Shown here piece by piece: positions 9,550 to 18,268 of a stretch of 45,650 nucleotides of DNA. The position numbers were made by a program, and so were the translations under genes. The stretch's first letter is position 1, and the number at the start of each line of letters is the position of its first letter. A model generated the notes under the pieces. It saw only the letters and a list, made by a program, of their open reading frames with translations, did no database searches and had not been told where the DNA came from. This DNA is from Oscillospiraceae bacterium (GTDB lineage: Bacteria > Bacillota > Clostridia > Oscillospirales > Oscillospiraceae). The stretch spans positions 1-45,650 of the forward strand of contig JAAWKB010000007.1 in the NCBI GenBank assembly GCA_022797115.1, given 5' to 3'.

Positions 9550-9878
9550 TGCCCCCGTTCCTGCCGGAGGCGCGCAGCGATGTGATCTTCGCCGCTGTTG
9601 GCTCCCCGGGCGCACTGCTGGCCGGATATCTGGCCATTGTAAACCTGTGGGCTTTCTGCCTGATGGGCTTTGACAAGCGGCGGGCCAAGCGGCGCGGCGC
9701 ACGCCGAATCCGGGAGCGGACGCTGTTCCTCTCCGCCCTGCTGGGCGGCAGCCCAGGGGCCCTGGCCGGGATGTGGACCTTCCGGCACAAGACGAAACAC
9801 TGGTACTTCGTCTGGGGCATTCCCGCTATCCTGCTGGCGCAGGCCGCCGTGTGCCTCTGGCTCATCTCCAGAACGTGA
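9549..9878 (+). CDS. DUF1294 family membrane protein
   Basis: 109 residues. Membrane segments at about 20-37, 58-75 and 86-106. The DUF1294 signature is clear: MGFDKRRAKRRGARRIRE, then LSALLGGSPGALAGMWTFRH and KTKHWYF. Family function is unknown. The ATG overlaps the psuG stop (TAATG), so it is translated as part of the pseudouridine operon. This tight coupling is notable because DUF1294 proteins have no described link to pseudouridine; a role in transport or membrane response is only a guess. Confidence 0.8.
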   Translation: MPPFLPEARSDVIFAAVGSPGALLAGYLAIVNLWAFCLMGFDKRRAKRRGARRIRERTLFLSALLGGSPGALAGMWTFRHKTKHWYFVWGIPAILLAQAAVCLWLISRT

Positions 9879-9885
9879 AGCAACC

Positions 9886-9923
9886 CCCATATCCCTGGCA
9901 GCAGACAGCACCGGGGATATGGG
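9886..9923 (+). terminator. Hairpin after the psu operon
   Basis: 10-bp arms CCCATATCCC (9886-9895) and GGGATATGGG (9914-9923), 18-base loop, 8 bases after the DUF1294 stop. No T-run, so it may be an RNA-stabilising or Rho-linked structure rather than an intrinsic terminator. Confidence 0.4.
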
Positions 9924-9941
9924 AGCAGCCATCCTCCTTCA

Positions 9942-9989
9942 ACACTTAAAGGGCGCGTCCGGGTATTTCCGGACGCGCCCTTTAAGTGT
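9942..9989. terminator. Long perfect hairpin between convergent operons
   Basis: 21-bp perfect arms (9942-9962 and 9969-9989; cores TTAAAGGGCGCGTCCGG and its complement) with loop GTATTT. Located between the psu operon (+) and thiI (minus, stop 10046). Probable bidirectional terminator, although flanking T-runs are short. Confidence 0.6.
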
Positions 9990-10045
9990 CAAACCGTATC
10001 ATCAACAGCAGGCGCAGGCTATGCAAACGTACCGGCGGCATGGGG

Positions 10046-11224
10046 CTATTTCCCCATAGCGATGGTCCGCCGCTCAACCCCGTCCAGGGCCCGCTGGACC
10101 AGGCCGCCGATATCCAAAGCCTGCTCGTAGGCAAGCACCTCATCCAGATGGGGGTGTGTCTTGGGGTGGCGGGGCGTGAATACCGTGCAGCAGTCCTCAT
10201 AGGGCAGGATCGAGGTCTCAAACGTCCCAATCCGCCTGGAAATGCGGATAATTTCCTCCTTGTCCATCCCGATGACCGGCCGCAGCACCGGCAGCTGGCA
10301 GACCTGGCCGGAGACCGTCAGCGCATCCATCGTCTGGCTGGCCACCTGCCCCAGGCACTCCCCTGTTACCAGCGCCTTGGCCCCTGTCCGGCGGGCCACG
10401 CCCTCCGCCAGACGCATCATGAACCGGCGCATAATCAGGGTGAAGTGGTCCTCCGGGCAGTCCCGGCGGATGGCCTCCTGAATCTCCGTGAAGGGGACAA
10501 TGTGCAGCGTCATCCGCCCGCACCAGCCTGTCAGCTCCCCGGCCAGGGCGCACACCTTCTCCAGGGCCTGCTGGGAGGTGTAGGGCGGGGAGAAGAAGTG
10601 GACCAGCTCCAGCTGCACCCCCCGCTTGGCGATCATATAGGAGGATACCGGGCTGTCAATGCCGCCGGACAGCAGGCTCACCGCCGTGCCGCCCATGCCG
10701 ATCGGCAGGCCCCCCGCGCCCGGCTGGGTGGGGCCGTGGACATAGGCCGCCTTCTCCCGCACCTCCACATGGACGCGCAGGTCCGGCTGGTGGACGTCCA
10801 CCCGCAGATGGGGGTACTCGTCGTGGAGCAGGCCGCCCACATACTGGGAGATCTCCATGCTGTTCATGGGGAATTTCTTGTCCGCCCGCTTGGTCTCCAC
10901 CTTAAAGGTCTGCGCCGCCCGCAGCTCCCGGTCCAGATAGTTTCTGGCGCAGTGGAACATGGCGTCCTTGTCCTTGGGGCAGGGGCGGGCCCGGGTGACG
11001 GCGACCACGCCGAACACCTGACGGCAGGCGGCGTAGGCCCCCTCCAGATCGCACGCCCCGTCCTGGGGCTCCACATAGATGGTGCTCTGCTTGGAGTAGA
11101 CGCGGAAACTGCCGTAGTGTGTAAGGCGGCGGCGGATATTACTGGTGAGCTTGTCCTCAAAAGAGCGGCGGTTGAGCCCCTTGAGCACCACTTCCCCCAG
11201 CTTGAGCAGGATAATCTCATTCAT
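10046..11224 (-). CDS. thiI: tRNA 4-thiouridine sulfurtransferase ThiI
   Basis: Adenylates and thiolates U8 of tRNA; in many bacteria it also donates sulfur for thiamin thiazole. 392 residues. N-terminal ferredoxin-like and THUMP domains (residues about 1-165; LKLGEVVLKGLNRRSFEDKL, VREKAAYVHGPTQPGAGGLP) and a PP-loop ATPase domain with SLLSGGIDSPVSSYM (186-191) and TGECLGQVASQT. No C-terminal rhodanese domain, so it is the short Gram-positive form; persulfide relay would use cysteines near YEDCCTVFTP and a desulfurase encoded elsewhere. Start supported by AAGGAAAG. Same strand as, and 52 bases after, the PEBP gene. Confidence 0.95.
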   Translation of the reverse strand: MNEIILLKLGEVVLKGLNRRSFEDKLTSNIRRRLTHYGSFRVYSKQSTIYVEPQDGACDLEGAYAACRQVFGVVAVTRARPCPKDKDAMFHCARNYLDRELRAAQTFKVETKRADKKFPMNSMEISQYVGGLLHDEYPHLRVDVHQPDLRVHVEVREKAAYVHGPTQPGAGGLPIGMGGTAVSLLSGGIDSPVSSYMIAKRGVQLELVHFFSPPYTSQQALEKVCALAGELTGWCGRMTLHIVPFTEIQEAIRRDCPEDHFTLIMRRFMMRLAEGVARRTGAKALVTGECLGQVASQTMDALTVSGQVCQLPVLRPVIGMDKEEIIRISRRIGTFETSILPYEDCCTVFTPRHPKTHPHLDEVLAYEQALDIGGLVQRALDGVERRTIAMGK

Positions 11225-11276
11225 AAGCGGTATCTTTCCTTATCATCTGAAAATATGCAGGGTGATTCCGGTTCCG

Positions 11277-11741
11277 TTACTCAAAATCACAAATCAAACT
11301 GCCCTGTTGCAGGATATGCCCTTTTGCTTTCCGGATAAAGCGGTTTTTCGTAGCGGGAAACGCCAGGTCAATTTCACTGTCCAGGGCATACACAGTAAAG
11401 CGGTAGGTGTGCCGGCTGCCCTTGGGCGGCTTCGGGCCGGCATACCGGTACAACCCGTAGCCGATCCCCTGCCGGGCGTTCCCCAAACCGGGGACGGCCC
11501 GTCCCGCCGGGATCGCCGGGGGAATCTCCGGTCCGGCCGGGATGTTCCAGATCAGCCAGTGGGTAAACTCCTTGAAAAGAGGATGCTTGACGTCCTCCAG
11601 CGTAACCGCAAGGGTTTTCGCTTTTGGGGATACGTTCCCTATCGAAAACCCGGGGGAGATATCCCGGCCCCGCCCCGTATGTTCTATGGGGAACCTTCCC
11701 CCGTTTTCCATACCGGGGCATTCCAACAGCAATTGGTCCAT
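11277..11741 (-). CDS. YbhB/YbcL-type PEBP protein
   Basis: 154-residue phosphatidylethanolamine-binding-protein-like protein (Raf-kinase-inhibitor fold). Ligand-site phrases: SPGFSIGNVSPKAKTLAVTL, LFKEFTHWLIWNIPAG, RQGIGYGLYRYAGPKPPKG and HTYRFTVYALDSEIDL. Start at 11741 (MDQLLLECPGMENGG) chosen because AAAGGCGG lies 7 bases upstream; the open frame extends 13 codons further without a ribosome site. Cytoplasmic, no signal peptide. Bacterial members have no agreed function. Lies between coaW and thiI on the minus strand with 45- and 52-base gaps. Confidence 0.83.
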   Translation of the reverse strand: MDQLLLECPGMENGGRFPIEHTGRGRDISPGFSIGNVSPKAKTLAVTLEDVKHPLFKEFTHWLIWNIPAGPEIPPAIPAGRAVPGLGNARQGIGYGLYRYAGPKPPKGSRHTYRFTVYALDSEIDLAFPATKNRFIRKAKGHILQQGSLICDFE

Positions 11742-11786
11742 TTCTGCCGCCTTTCTTATATCGGTAACACAAAGCCGCATGGGGCA

Positions 11787-12608
11787 TTACTGGATGGACA
11801 GCGCCGCGCCGATGGACGTGGCGTGGGTGGCGTTGTCCGGGATGATGAAGCGGATGCCCTGCAAACGGGTGAAGAGATCGAAGCAGGAGCGGGCCTGGGG
11901 CAGGTTGGACATAAACCCGGTCAGCACTGCGGTGTCGCAGCCGCAGGCCCGGCAAGCCATGGTGGCGGTGGTGCCGATGGACTGGAGGACCATGTTCACC
12001 ACACCGGCGGCGAAATCGCCGGCGGTGGCGCTGTCGGAGACGCTGCCGAAGTTGGCGGCAGTGATGTCGAGCGGCAGGGAGGGATGGCTGTTGCGGGTCA
12101 GATCCCCCACCGTCAGGTCGATGCGGCTGACGTCGCCGCCGGCGGCCAGCTTCACAATCTGCGCGTACTGGCTGGTGCCGCACAGCCGGGAGCAGAGCCC
12201 CGCCAGGGTGCCGCCCCCTACGCCGGAGCCGCACAGGTGGCGCACCGCCTGCCCCTTCTCCGCCCAGATGAAGGCGGTGCCGGTGCCCATGCTGACCACC
12301 ACGGCCCGCTCCTGGCCGCTCAGGGCCAGCCCGCCCGCCCCAACAGCGGTAAACTCCTCCACCTTCTGGGTGGGGATGCCATAGATATCGCCCTCCACAT
12401 AGGAGGCCCCCACCCCCGTCAGGGCGATGCGGGACACGTCCCCCAGCTCGAGGCTGTTGGTGAAGAGAAAGTTGCCCATTGCGCCGTACAGGGAGGTGAT
12501 GGGGTCCTGGGCCTGTACCCGCTGCATGGCGATGGCGGAGCCATCGGCGCGCAGCCCCACGATCTTGGTGGTGGAGCCGCCGATATCAATCCCTAATATG
12601 ATAGACAT
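11787..12608 (-). CDS. coaW: Type II pantothenate kinase
   Basis: ATP-dependent phosphorylation of pantothenate, first step of coenzyme A synthesis. 273 residues, ASKHA fold like staphylococcal CoaW: phosphate-1 loop GIDIGGSTTKIVGL (residues 6-19), the ALTGVGASY segment, AVVVSMGTGTAFI phosphate-2 loop, and LCGSGVGGGTLAGLCS. The C-terminus HATSIGAALSIQ closes the fold. Start ATG at 12608; the open frame continues upstream without a ribosome site or family similarity. Own promoter at 12658-12686. Divergent from pncB, pairing CoA and NAD precursor use. Confidence 0.87.
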   Translation of the reverse strand: MSIILGIDIGGSTTKIVGLRADGSAIAMQRVQAQDPITSLYGAMGNFLFTNSLELGDVSRIALTGVGASYVEGDIYGIPTQKVEEFTAVGAGGLALSGQERAVVVSMGTGTAFIWAEKGQAVRHLCGSGVGGGTLAGLCSRLCGTSQYAQIVKLAAGGDVSRIDLTVGDLTRNSHPSLPLDITAANFGSVSDSATAGDFAAGVVNMVLQSIGTTATMACRACGCDTAVLTGFMSNLPQARSCFDLFTRLQGIRFIIPDNATHATSIGAALSIQ

Positions 12609-12657
12609 AGCAAAATGCCCTCCCCGGATATTGGTTTTTCTGCCCACCGGCCCCCTT

Positions 12658-12686
12658 ATCTTAGAGGATACGGGGAGAATTGTCAA
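12658..12686 (-). promoter_or_regulatory. Candidate coaW promoter
   Basis: Minus strand TTGACA (12686-12681), 17-base spacer, TAAGAT (12663-12658); about 45 bases before the coaW start. Confidence 0.65.
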
Positions 12687-12800
12687 TTCTATAATCAAAT
12701 TCCCTGCAAAAAACCACGGCCTTTTTGCAAAGGGGCCGCGCCGCCGCCCCGGGAACCTCCCCACAGGACAAAGTTCTTTCCAACTTCTTTGATGAGAGCG

Positions 12801-12829
12801 TTGCAAATCCCGGAAAAAAGTTATACTAT
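12801..12829 (+). promoter_or_regulatory. Candidate pncB promoter
   Basis: TTGCAA (12801-12806) then TACTAT (12824-12829) at 17 bases, or TATACT (12822-12827) at 15. Leader of about 55 bases to the pncB ATG. Confidence 0.5.
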
Positions 12830-12887
12830 AAAGGGGTGGGGCCTTTCGGTGCCCGCTCATTACAAAAGAAACCGAGGAACGCTGTTT

Positions 12888-14336
12888 ATGGAACATAAGG
12901 AGCGACTGAACCTGTCCATGCTGTTTGACTTCTACGAGATGACCATGGCCAACGGCTATTTCCGTCAGGGGATGGGGGAGCGCGTCACCTATTTTGACGT
13001 GTTCTTCCGCAGGGTGCCCGATGGGGGCGGCTTCGCCATTGCCGCCGGCTTGGAGCAGCTGGTGGAGTATATCCGGAATCTCCACTTTGACGGGGAAGAC
13101 ATCGCCTATCTGCGCAGCAAAAACCTGTTCCAGGAGGATTTTTTGGACTACCTGCGTACATTCCGCTTCACCGGGGATGTGTGGGCCGTGCCGGAGGGGA
13201 CGCCGGTATTCCCCGGCGAGCCGCTGGTGACTGTCCGCGCCCCCGCCTCCCAGGCCCAGCTCATCGAGACCTTCGCCCTGCTGTGCATCAACCACCAGAG
13301 CCTGGTCGCCACCAAGGCCAACCGGGTCGTCCGTGCCGCCCAGGGCCGCACGGTGCTGGAATTCGGCTCCCGCCGGGCCCAGGGGGTGGACGGAGCTGTC
13401 GTAGGGGCCAGGGCCGCCTACATCGGCGGCGTCCACGGCACCGCCTGCGCCATCAGCGACCAGATCTACGGCGTACCCGCCGCCGGCACCATGGCCCACT
13501 CCTGGGTCCAGATGTTCGACAGCCAGTACGAGGCATTCAAAACCTATTGTGAGATCTACCCCACCAACGCCGTGCTACTGGTGGACACCTACAACACACT
13601 GAAAAGCGGCGTGCCCGACGCCATCCGCGCGTTTAACGAGGTGCTCAAGCCCCTGGGCATCACCAAATGCGGCATCCGGCTGGACTCCGGCGACATCGCC
13701 TACCTGACCAAGGAGGCCCGGAAGATGCTGGACGCCGCCGGGTGGCAGAGCTGCACCATCTCGGCCTCCAACTCCCTGGACGAGGAGCTCATCCGGGACC
13801 TGCTGCTCCAAGGGGCGAAGATCGACTGCTTCGGCGTGGGCGAGCGGCTGATCACCGCCCGCAGCGAGCCGGTGTTCGGCGGCGTGTACAAGCTGGTAGC
13901 CGTGGAGCAGCCTGACGGGACCATCTCCCCCAAGATCAAGATCAGCGAGAACGTGGCCAAGATCACCACCCCCCACTATAAAAAGCTCTACCGCTTCTAC
14001 GGCAACGACACCGGCAAGGCCATTGCCGACTACCTCACCGTATACGACGAGTCTGTGGACGACAGCCATCCGCTGACCATCTTCGACCCGGACGCCACAT
14101 GGAAGAAGAAGGAGGTCTACGACTTCACCGCCAAGGAGCTCCAGGTCCCCGTATTCCGGGGGGGCGAGCTGGTCTACGCCCTGCCGTCCCTGCCGGAGAT
14201 CCGCGACTATTGCCTGCGCCAGGTGGATACACTGTGGGATGAGGTCAAGCGTTTTGACAACCCCCACAAATACTACGTCGACCTCTCCCAGAAGCTGTGG
14301 GATATCAAGCACAGCCTGCTGGAGCAGAACGGCTGA
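12888..14336 (+). CDS. pncB: Nicotinate phosphoribosyltransferase
   Basis: Converts nicotinate plus PRPP (with ATP) to nicotinate mononucleotide, NAD salvage. 482 residues, the longer Gram-positive type. Family segments: LNLSMLFDFYEMTMANGYF, EPLVTVRAPASQAQLIETF, EFGSRRAQGVDGAVVGARAA, GTMAHSWVQMF with the phosphorylatable His, and GIRLDSGDIAYLTKEARKML. The ATG at 12888 has GAGGAA upstream; the frame is open further 5' without support. First gene of a likely pncB-cls-corrinoid adenosyltransferase run with gaps of 38 and 46 bases. Confidence 0.95.
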   Translation: MEHKERLNLSMLFDFYEMTMANGYFRQGMGERVTYFDVFFRRVPDGGGFAIAAGLEQLVEYIRNLHFDGEDIAYLRSKNLFQEDFLDYLRTFRFTGDVWAVPEGTPVFPGEPLVTVRAPASQAQLIETFALLCINHQSLVATKANRVVRAAQGRTVLEFGSRRAQGVDGAVVGARAAYIGGVHGTACAISDQIYGVPAAGTMAHSWVQMFDSQYEAFKTYCEIYPTNAVLLVDTYNTLKSGVPDAIRAFNEVLKPLGITKCGIRLDSGDIAYLTKEARKMLDAAGWQSCTISASNSLDEELIRDLLLQGAKIDCFGVGERLITARSEPVFGGVYKLVAVEQPDGTISPKIKISENVAKITTPHYKKLYRFYGNDTGKAIADYLTVYDESVDDSHPLTIFDPDATWKKKEVYDFTAKELQVPVFRGGELVYALPSLPEIRDYCLRQVDTLWDEVKRFDNPHKYYVDLSQKLWDIKHSLLEQNG

Positions 14337-14374
14337 CCCCGATTCCCCCACGCAGGCCCGGAAAGGAGACCTCT

Positions 14375-15937
14375 GTGAAAAAGCACCCTGTCAAGCAGGC
14401 CACTGAGCGGCGGATCTCCGCCTCCCTGCGCATCGCCATGGCGGTGCTCCTGCTGCTGCTCAACATCGGCTCTGTGATCCTGCTCACCACCTTCCTCCAG
14501 GTCCACTCCGCCATCGCCTTCGGCCTGCTGGAGGCTGCCGCCATCGCCGTGGCGGTCAACATCCAGTCCAGCCCCGTCAGCGCCAGCTATAAGCAGGCGT
14601 GGACGCTGCTGGTGGTGGCCCTGCCGGTGGCGGGGATGATCCTCTACGTCCTGTGGGGCGGGAATATCCAGAGCAAGCGGCTGAACCTGCTGCCGGTAAA
14701 GGCCCCCGCCATCACCGCCTTTGAGCGCAGGCAGGCCCAGCGGGAGCAGGAGCGGCTGGCCGCCGCCCTGCCCAACTGGCTGCGGGCCAGCCAGCTGCTC
14801 TCCCGGCGGGGCTTTCCCGTGTACCCGGATACCGCCGTCACCTACTTCCCCTCCGGCGCGGCGTTCTTTGACGACGCCATCGGGAGGATGGCGAAGGCGG
14901 AGCGGTTCATCTTCCTGGAGTATTTCATCCTGGCGGAGGGGCGGCTGTGGGACCGGATGCTGGAGGTGCTGACGGACCGGGCCAGGCATGGCGTGGAGAT
15001 CAAGATCGTCTTTGACGACTTCGGCAACATCACCCGGATGCGCAGCGAGACCATCGAGGGGATGCAGGCGGAGGGGATGGAGGTGCGCATCTTCAACCCT
15101 GTCCACCAGTACGTGAACCGGCTGTACTTCAACTACCGGGACCACCGGAAGATCCTGTGTGTGGACGGGCAGTACGCCTACACCGGCGGGGTCAACGTGG
15201 CGGACGAGTACGTGGGGTATATCCGCCGGTTCGGGGAGTGGAAGGACAGCGGCGTCCTGCTGGACGGGAGCGGCGCATGGGGGCTGACGGCCCAGTTCAT
15301 CCATATGTGGGAGATGCTCTCGGGCCGCCTGCACAACGAGCACGACTACTACCGCCCCTATCTGCCGGCCGCCGCCTCCGATGCGGAGGGCTGGTGCCAG
15401 CCCTTCACCGACGGCCCCAGCAACAACCCGGACAACCCGGCGGAGGAGCTGTATCTCCAATGCATCACCAACGCCCATCAATATCTCTGGATGACCACCC
15501 CCTATTTTGCCGTGGAGGACAGCGTGGTCCAGGCCCTGTGCATGGCCGCCGACTGCGGCGTGGACGTGCGGCTGCTGCTGCCGGGCATCCCGGACCACCA
15601 GTACACCTATATCGTTGCGGGGTCCTACTACGAACGGCTGCTGCGCCACGGGGTAAAAATCTACGAGTTTGCCCCCGGTTTCCTCCACGCCAAGAGCCTG
15701 GTAGCCGATGGGGAGGTGGCCCTGGTGGGGACCATCAACATGGATTACCGCAGCTTCCAGCTCCACCACGAGTGCGGCGTGGCCCTCTACGGCATACCGG
15801 CCATCCGTGCGCTGCTGGCGGACCAGGAAGCGATCATGGCCCGCAGCGTCCAGGTCAGCCCGGCCCAGTGGGCGCAGCGGCCCTGGGGCCGGCGGATGCT
15901 GGAGAAGGTGCTGCGCGTCTTCTCCATCTGGATGTAG
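14375..15937 (+). CDS. cls: Cardiolipin synthase
   Basis: Membrane enzyme joining two phosphatidylglycerols to cardiolipin. 520 residues. Start is GTG at 14375 behind GAAAGGAG. Three hydrophobic segments near residues 18-40, 44-62 and 69-88, then two phospholipase D domains: HKD motif 1 YRDHRKILCVDG (His257) and motif 2 FLHAKSLVADGEVALVGTIN (His438). The phrase YTGGVNVADEY precedes the variable loop as in Cls family enzymes. Follows pncB by 38 bases with no terminator. Confidence 0.94.
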   Translation: MKKHPVKQATERRISASLRIAMAVLLLLLNIGSVILLTTFLQVHSAIAFGLLEAAAIAVAVNIQSSPVSASYKQAWTLLVVALPVAGMILYVLWGGNIQSKRLNLLPVKAPAITAFERRQAQREQERLAAALPNWLRASQLLSRRGFPVYPDTAVTYFPSGAAFFDDAIGRMAKAERFIFLEYFILAEGRLWDRMLEVLTDRARHGVEIKIVFDDFGNITRMRSETIEGMQAEGMEVRIFNPVHQYVNRLYFNYRDHRKILCVDGQYAYTGGVNVADEYVGYIRRFGEWKDSGVLLDGSGAWGLTAQFIHMWEMLSGRLHNEHDYYRPYLPAAASDAEGWCQPFTDGPSNNPDNPAEELYLQCITNAHQYLWMTTPYFAVEDSVVQALCMAADCGVDVRLLLPGIPDHQYTYIVAGSYYERLLRHGVKIYEFAPGFLHAKSLVADGEVALVGTINMDYRSFQLHHECGVALYGIPAIRALLADQEAIMARSVQVSPAQWAQRPWGRRMLEKVLRVFSIWM

Positions 15938-15983
15938 GCGCACCCGCAGGCCGCCAAACTATGTATCACAAAGGAGAATGCGC

Positions 15984-16502
15984 ATGGCAGGATTGATCCA
16001 CATCTACTGCGGCGACGGCAAGGGTAAGACCACCGCCGCCATGGGGCTGGCCCTCCGGGCCGCCGGCAGCGGCAGGAAGGTGCTGCTGCTCCAGTTCCTT
16101 AAGGACGGCAAGAGCTCGGAGTTCGCCTCCCTGGCCCACGTCCCGGGGATTGCGGTTGTGCCCCAGACCCGGTCCTTCGGCTTCAGCTGGACCCTCACCG
16201 ACGCTGAGCGGGATGAGGCCAAGACCTACTACACCGGCCTCCTGGAGGACGCTTTCCGCCGCGCCGGCGGGTTCGGCCTGCTGGTGCTGGACGAGGCCAT
16301 GGGGGCCTGCGCCACGGGCATGGTGGAGGAGGCGCGGCTGCTGGAGCTGCTGGCTCAGCGCCCGGCGGAGCTGGAGGTCGTCCTGACGGGCCGGGACCCG
16401 TCCCAGGCGATGCAGGACGCCGCAGACTACGTGACGGAGATGCGGAAGGTCAAGCACCCCTTTGAGCAGGGCGTCCCCGCCCGGGAAGGGATTGAGTACT
16501 GA
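15984..16502 (+). CDS. ATP:corrinoid adenosyltransferase (BtuR/CobO type)
   Basis: Transfers the adenosyl group of ATP to cob(I)alamin or related corrinoids, making the coenzyme B12 form. 172 residues. P-loop IHIYCGDGKGKTTAAMGLAL (GDGKGKT 10-16), LLLQFLKDGKSSEF, and the Walker-B-like LLVLDEAMGACATGMV. Ends HPFEQGVPAREGIEY, as in family members. ATG at 15984 chosen over the ATG two codons earlier because AAGGAGA ends too close to that one. No other corrinoid gene is near, so it probably serves salvage of exogenous corrinoids. Confidence 0.9.
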   Translation: MAGLIHIYCGDGKGKTTAAMGLALRAAGSGRKVLLLQFLKDGKSSEFASLAHVPGIAVVPQTRSFGFSWTLTDAERDEAKTYYTGLLEDAFRRAGGFGLLVLDEAMGACATGMVEEARLLELLAQRPAELEVVLTGRDPSQAMQDAADYVTEMRKVKHPFEQGVPAREGIEY

Positions 16503-16533
16503 AGGGGCGTCCCTGAAACCGTTTTCTTTATGC

Positions 16534-16560
16534 TCCTTTTTCTTTGGAAAAGAAAAAGGA
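16534..16560. terminator. AT-rich palindrome upstream of pepT
   Basis: 12-bp arms TCCTTTTTCTTT (16534-16545) and AAAGAAAAAGGA (16549-16560) around GGA. Resembles 4126-4151. Placed between the corrinoid adenosyltransferase and pepT; may terminate or attenuate in either direction. Confidence 0.45.
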
Positions 16561-16604
16561 CGTGCCAAATAAATCGAGAGAGAAGATCGAGAGGAGAACC
16601 CGAT

Positions 16605-17825
16605 ATGCGTGCTTATGAACGGCTTTTGCGCTATGTAAGGATTAACACCGAGTCCGCCGACGGGACGGGGACCAGCCCCAGCACCGCCTGCCAGCTGGAT
16701 CTGGCCCGGCTGCTGGAGGATGAGATGAAGGAGCTGGGGCTCCAGGAGGTCAAGATCAGCCAGTTCGGCGTGGTGACGGGCATCCTGCCCGCCACCCCCG
16801 GCTGCGAGGGCGCGCCCGCCCTGGGCTTCATCGCCCACATGGACACCGCCCCCGCCTTTACCGGCGATGGTGTGGAGCCCATCCTCCACCCGGACTACGA
16901 CGGCGGCGACATCGCCCTGCCCAAGGAGGGGCGGGTGATCTGCGCCGCAGACTTCCCTGTGCTGGAGCGGATGCGGGGCCGCACCCTCATCACCGCCGAC
17001 GGCTCCACCCTCCTGGGCGCGGACGATAAAGCGGGCATCGCGGAGATCCTGACCCTGTGCGAGGAGCTGTCCGCCCAGAAGCTGCCCCACGGCAAGCTCT
17101 GCATCGCCTTCACCCCGGACGAGGAGATCGGCGAGGGGGCGGACCACTTCGATGTGCCCGGCTTTGGGGCCCAGTACGCCTACACGGTGGACGGCGACCT
17201 GGAGGGCGGCATTGAGTATGAGAACTTCAACGCGGCGGGCGCAAAGATTGACATCACCGGCGTGTCCGTCCACCCCGGTTCCTCCAAGAACGCCATGGAA
17301 AACGCGCTGCTGATCGCCATAGAGATCAACGCCCAGCTCCCAGCGGACGCCATCCCCGCCCGCACAGAGGGATATGAGGGCTTTTTCCACCTGGAATCCC
17401 TCCGCGGCGACACCGCTGCCGCCCACATGGGCTATATCCTCCGGGACCACGACCAGGAGAAGTTCCAGGAGAAGAAGCGGCTGCTGGAGCAGGCTGTCCA
17501 GACGGTCCAGAAGGCCCATCCCAAGGCGTCCATCCGCCTGGAGCTCAAGGACAGCTATTACAATATGGCCAGCCAGCTGAAGGACTGTATGCACCTGATC
17601 GAGAACGCCCGGCGGGCCGCGGAGATGGCGGGTCTGACAGCGGCTGTCCACCCCATCCGGGGCGGCACCGACGGTGCGCGGCTGTCCTATCAGGGCCTGC
17701 CCTGCCCCAACCTGGGCACCGGCGGCTTCAACTTCCACGGCCCCTATGAGTGCATCTCTGTGGAGGGAATGGACAGCGCGGTAGCCGTGCTCCGCAACAT
17801 CGTGGCCCTGTACGCCGGGGCCTGA
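16605..17825 (+). CDS. pepT: Peptidase T (tripeptide aminopeptidase)
   Basis: Zinc aminopeptidase releasing N-terminal residues from tripeptides, feeding amino-acid fermentation. 406 residues, M20 family. Metal and catalytic positions visible: GFIAHMDTAPAF (His, catalytic Asp), STLLGADDKAGIAEIL (bridging Asp), FTPDEEIGEGADHFD (catalytic Glu pair), YTVDGDLEGG, and RGGTDGARLSYQGLPCPNLG with a late His in NFHGPYE. Dimerisation domain at about 205-310 (GVSVHPGSSKNAMENALLIA). ATG behind GAGAGGAGAA. Followed 41 bases later by a zinc-ribbon protein. Confidence 0.95.
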   Translation: MRAYERLLRYVRINTESADGTGTSPSTACQLDLARLLEDEMKELGLQEVKISQFGVVTGILPATPGCEGAPALGFIAHMDTAPAFTGDGVEPILHPDYDGGDIALPKEGRVICAADFPVLERMRGRTLITADGSTLLGADDKAGIAEILTLCEELSAQKLPHGKLCIAFTPDEEIGEGADHFDVPGFGAQYAYTVDGDLEGGIEYENFNAAGAKIDITGVSVHPGSSKNAMENALLIAIEINAQLPADAIPARTEGYEGFFHLESLRGDTAAAHMGYILRDHDQEKFQEKKRLLEQAVQTVQKAHPKASIRLELKDSYYNMASQLKDCMHLIENARRAAEMAGLTAAVHPIRGGTDGARLSYQGLPCPNLGTGGFNFHGPYECISVEGMDSAVAVLRNIVALYAGA

Positions 17826-17866
17826 GCCCGGCTGGGAAAAGAGGCATTGAGGGAGGAGCGTGCGCG

Positions 17867-18214
17867 ATGCAGATGATGGTCTGTGAGAATTGCAGGAAGG
17901 TGTACGATTACGACAAGGACGAGTTCTGTACCCGGTGCGGCGCGTACAACCAGCCGGGGAAGGCGGGAGCGCCGGTGGTCCGGGTGGACGGCGTCAATGA
18001 GCGCACCCACAGCGGTTCCTTTGCCCATAAGGAGGTACATAAGGAGAAGGCGGTGCGCCGCTTCACCGGGATGGACAGGCCGCACCCGTCCAAACCGGCG
18101 GCCAGCAGCAGGCAGAATAGCAAGCCCATCAAGTGGATATTCTGGATTGTTGCAGTGGCTGTGCTCTACTATGTGGTATTGCCGATTCTGGCGCTCCTGT
18201 TCGGGATGATGTAA
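17867..18214 (+). CDS. Zinc-ribbon membrane protein
   Basis: 115 residues, function unknown. N-terminal single zinc ribbon CENCRKVYDYDKDEFCTRCG, a basic polar linker (about residues 30-85), and a C-terminal membrane helix WIFWIVAVAVLYYVVLPILA. Start ATG at 17867 behind GGGAGGAG; an ATG three codons on is possible. Co-directional with pepT and followed by a strong terminator. Confidence 0.72.
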   Translation: MQMMVCENCRKVYDYDKDEFCTRCGAYNQPGKAGAPVVRVDGVNERTHSGSFAHKEVHKEKAVRRFTGMDRPHPSKPAASSRQNSKPIKWIFWIVAVAVLYYVVLPILALLFGMM

Positions 18215-18222
18215 TGCAATCA

Positions 18223-18255
18223 AAGCGGGCCTGGGGACAGCTCCCAGGCCCGCTT
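18223..18255 (+). terminator. Terminator after the zinc-ribbon gene, shared with spmB
   Basis: 13-bp arms AAGCGGGCCTGGG / CCCAGGCCCGCTT with 7-base loop GACAGCT, then TTCTCTATATTTGG. Lies between convergent genes and could act in both directions. Confidence 0.75.
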
Positions 18256-18268
18256 CTCTATATTTGGT

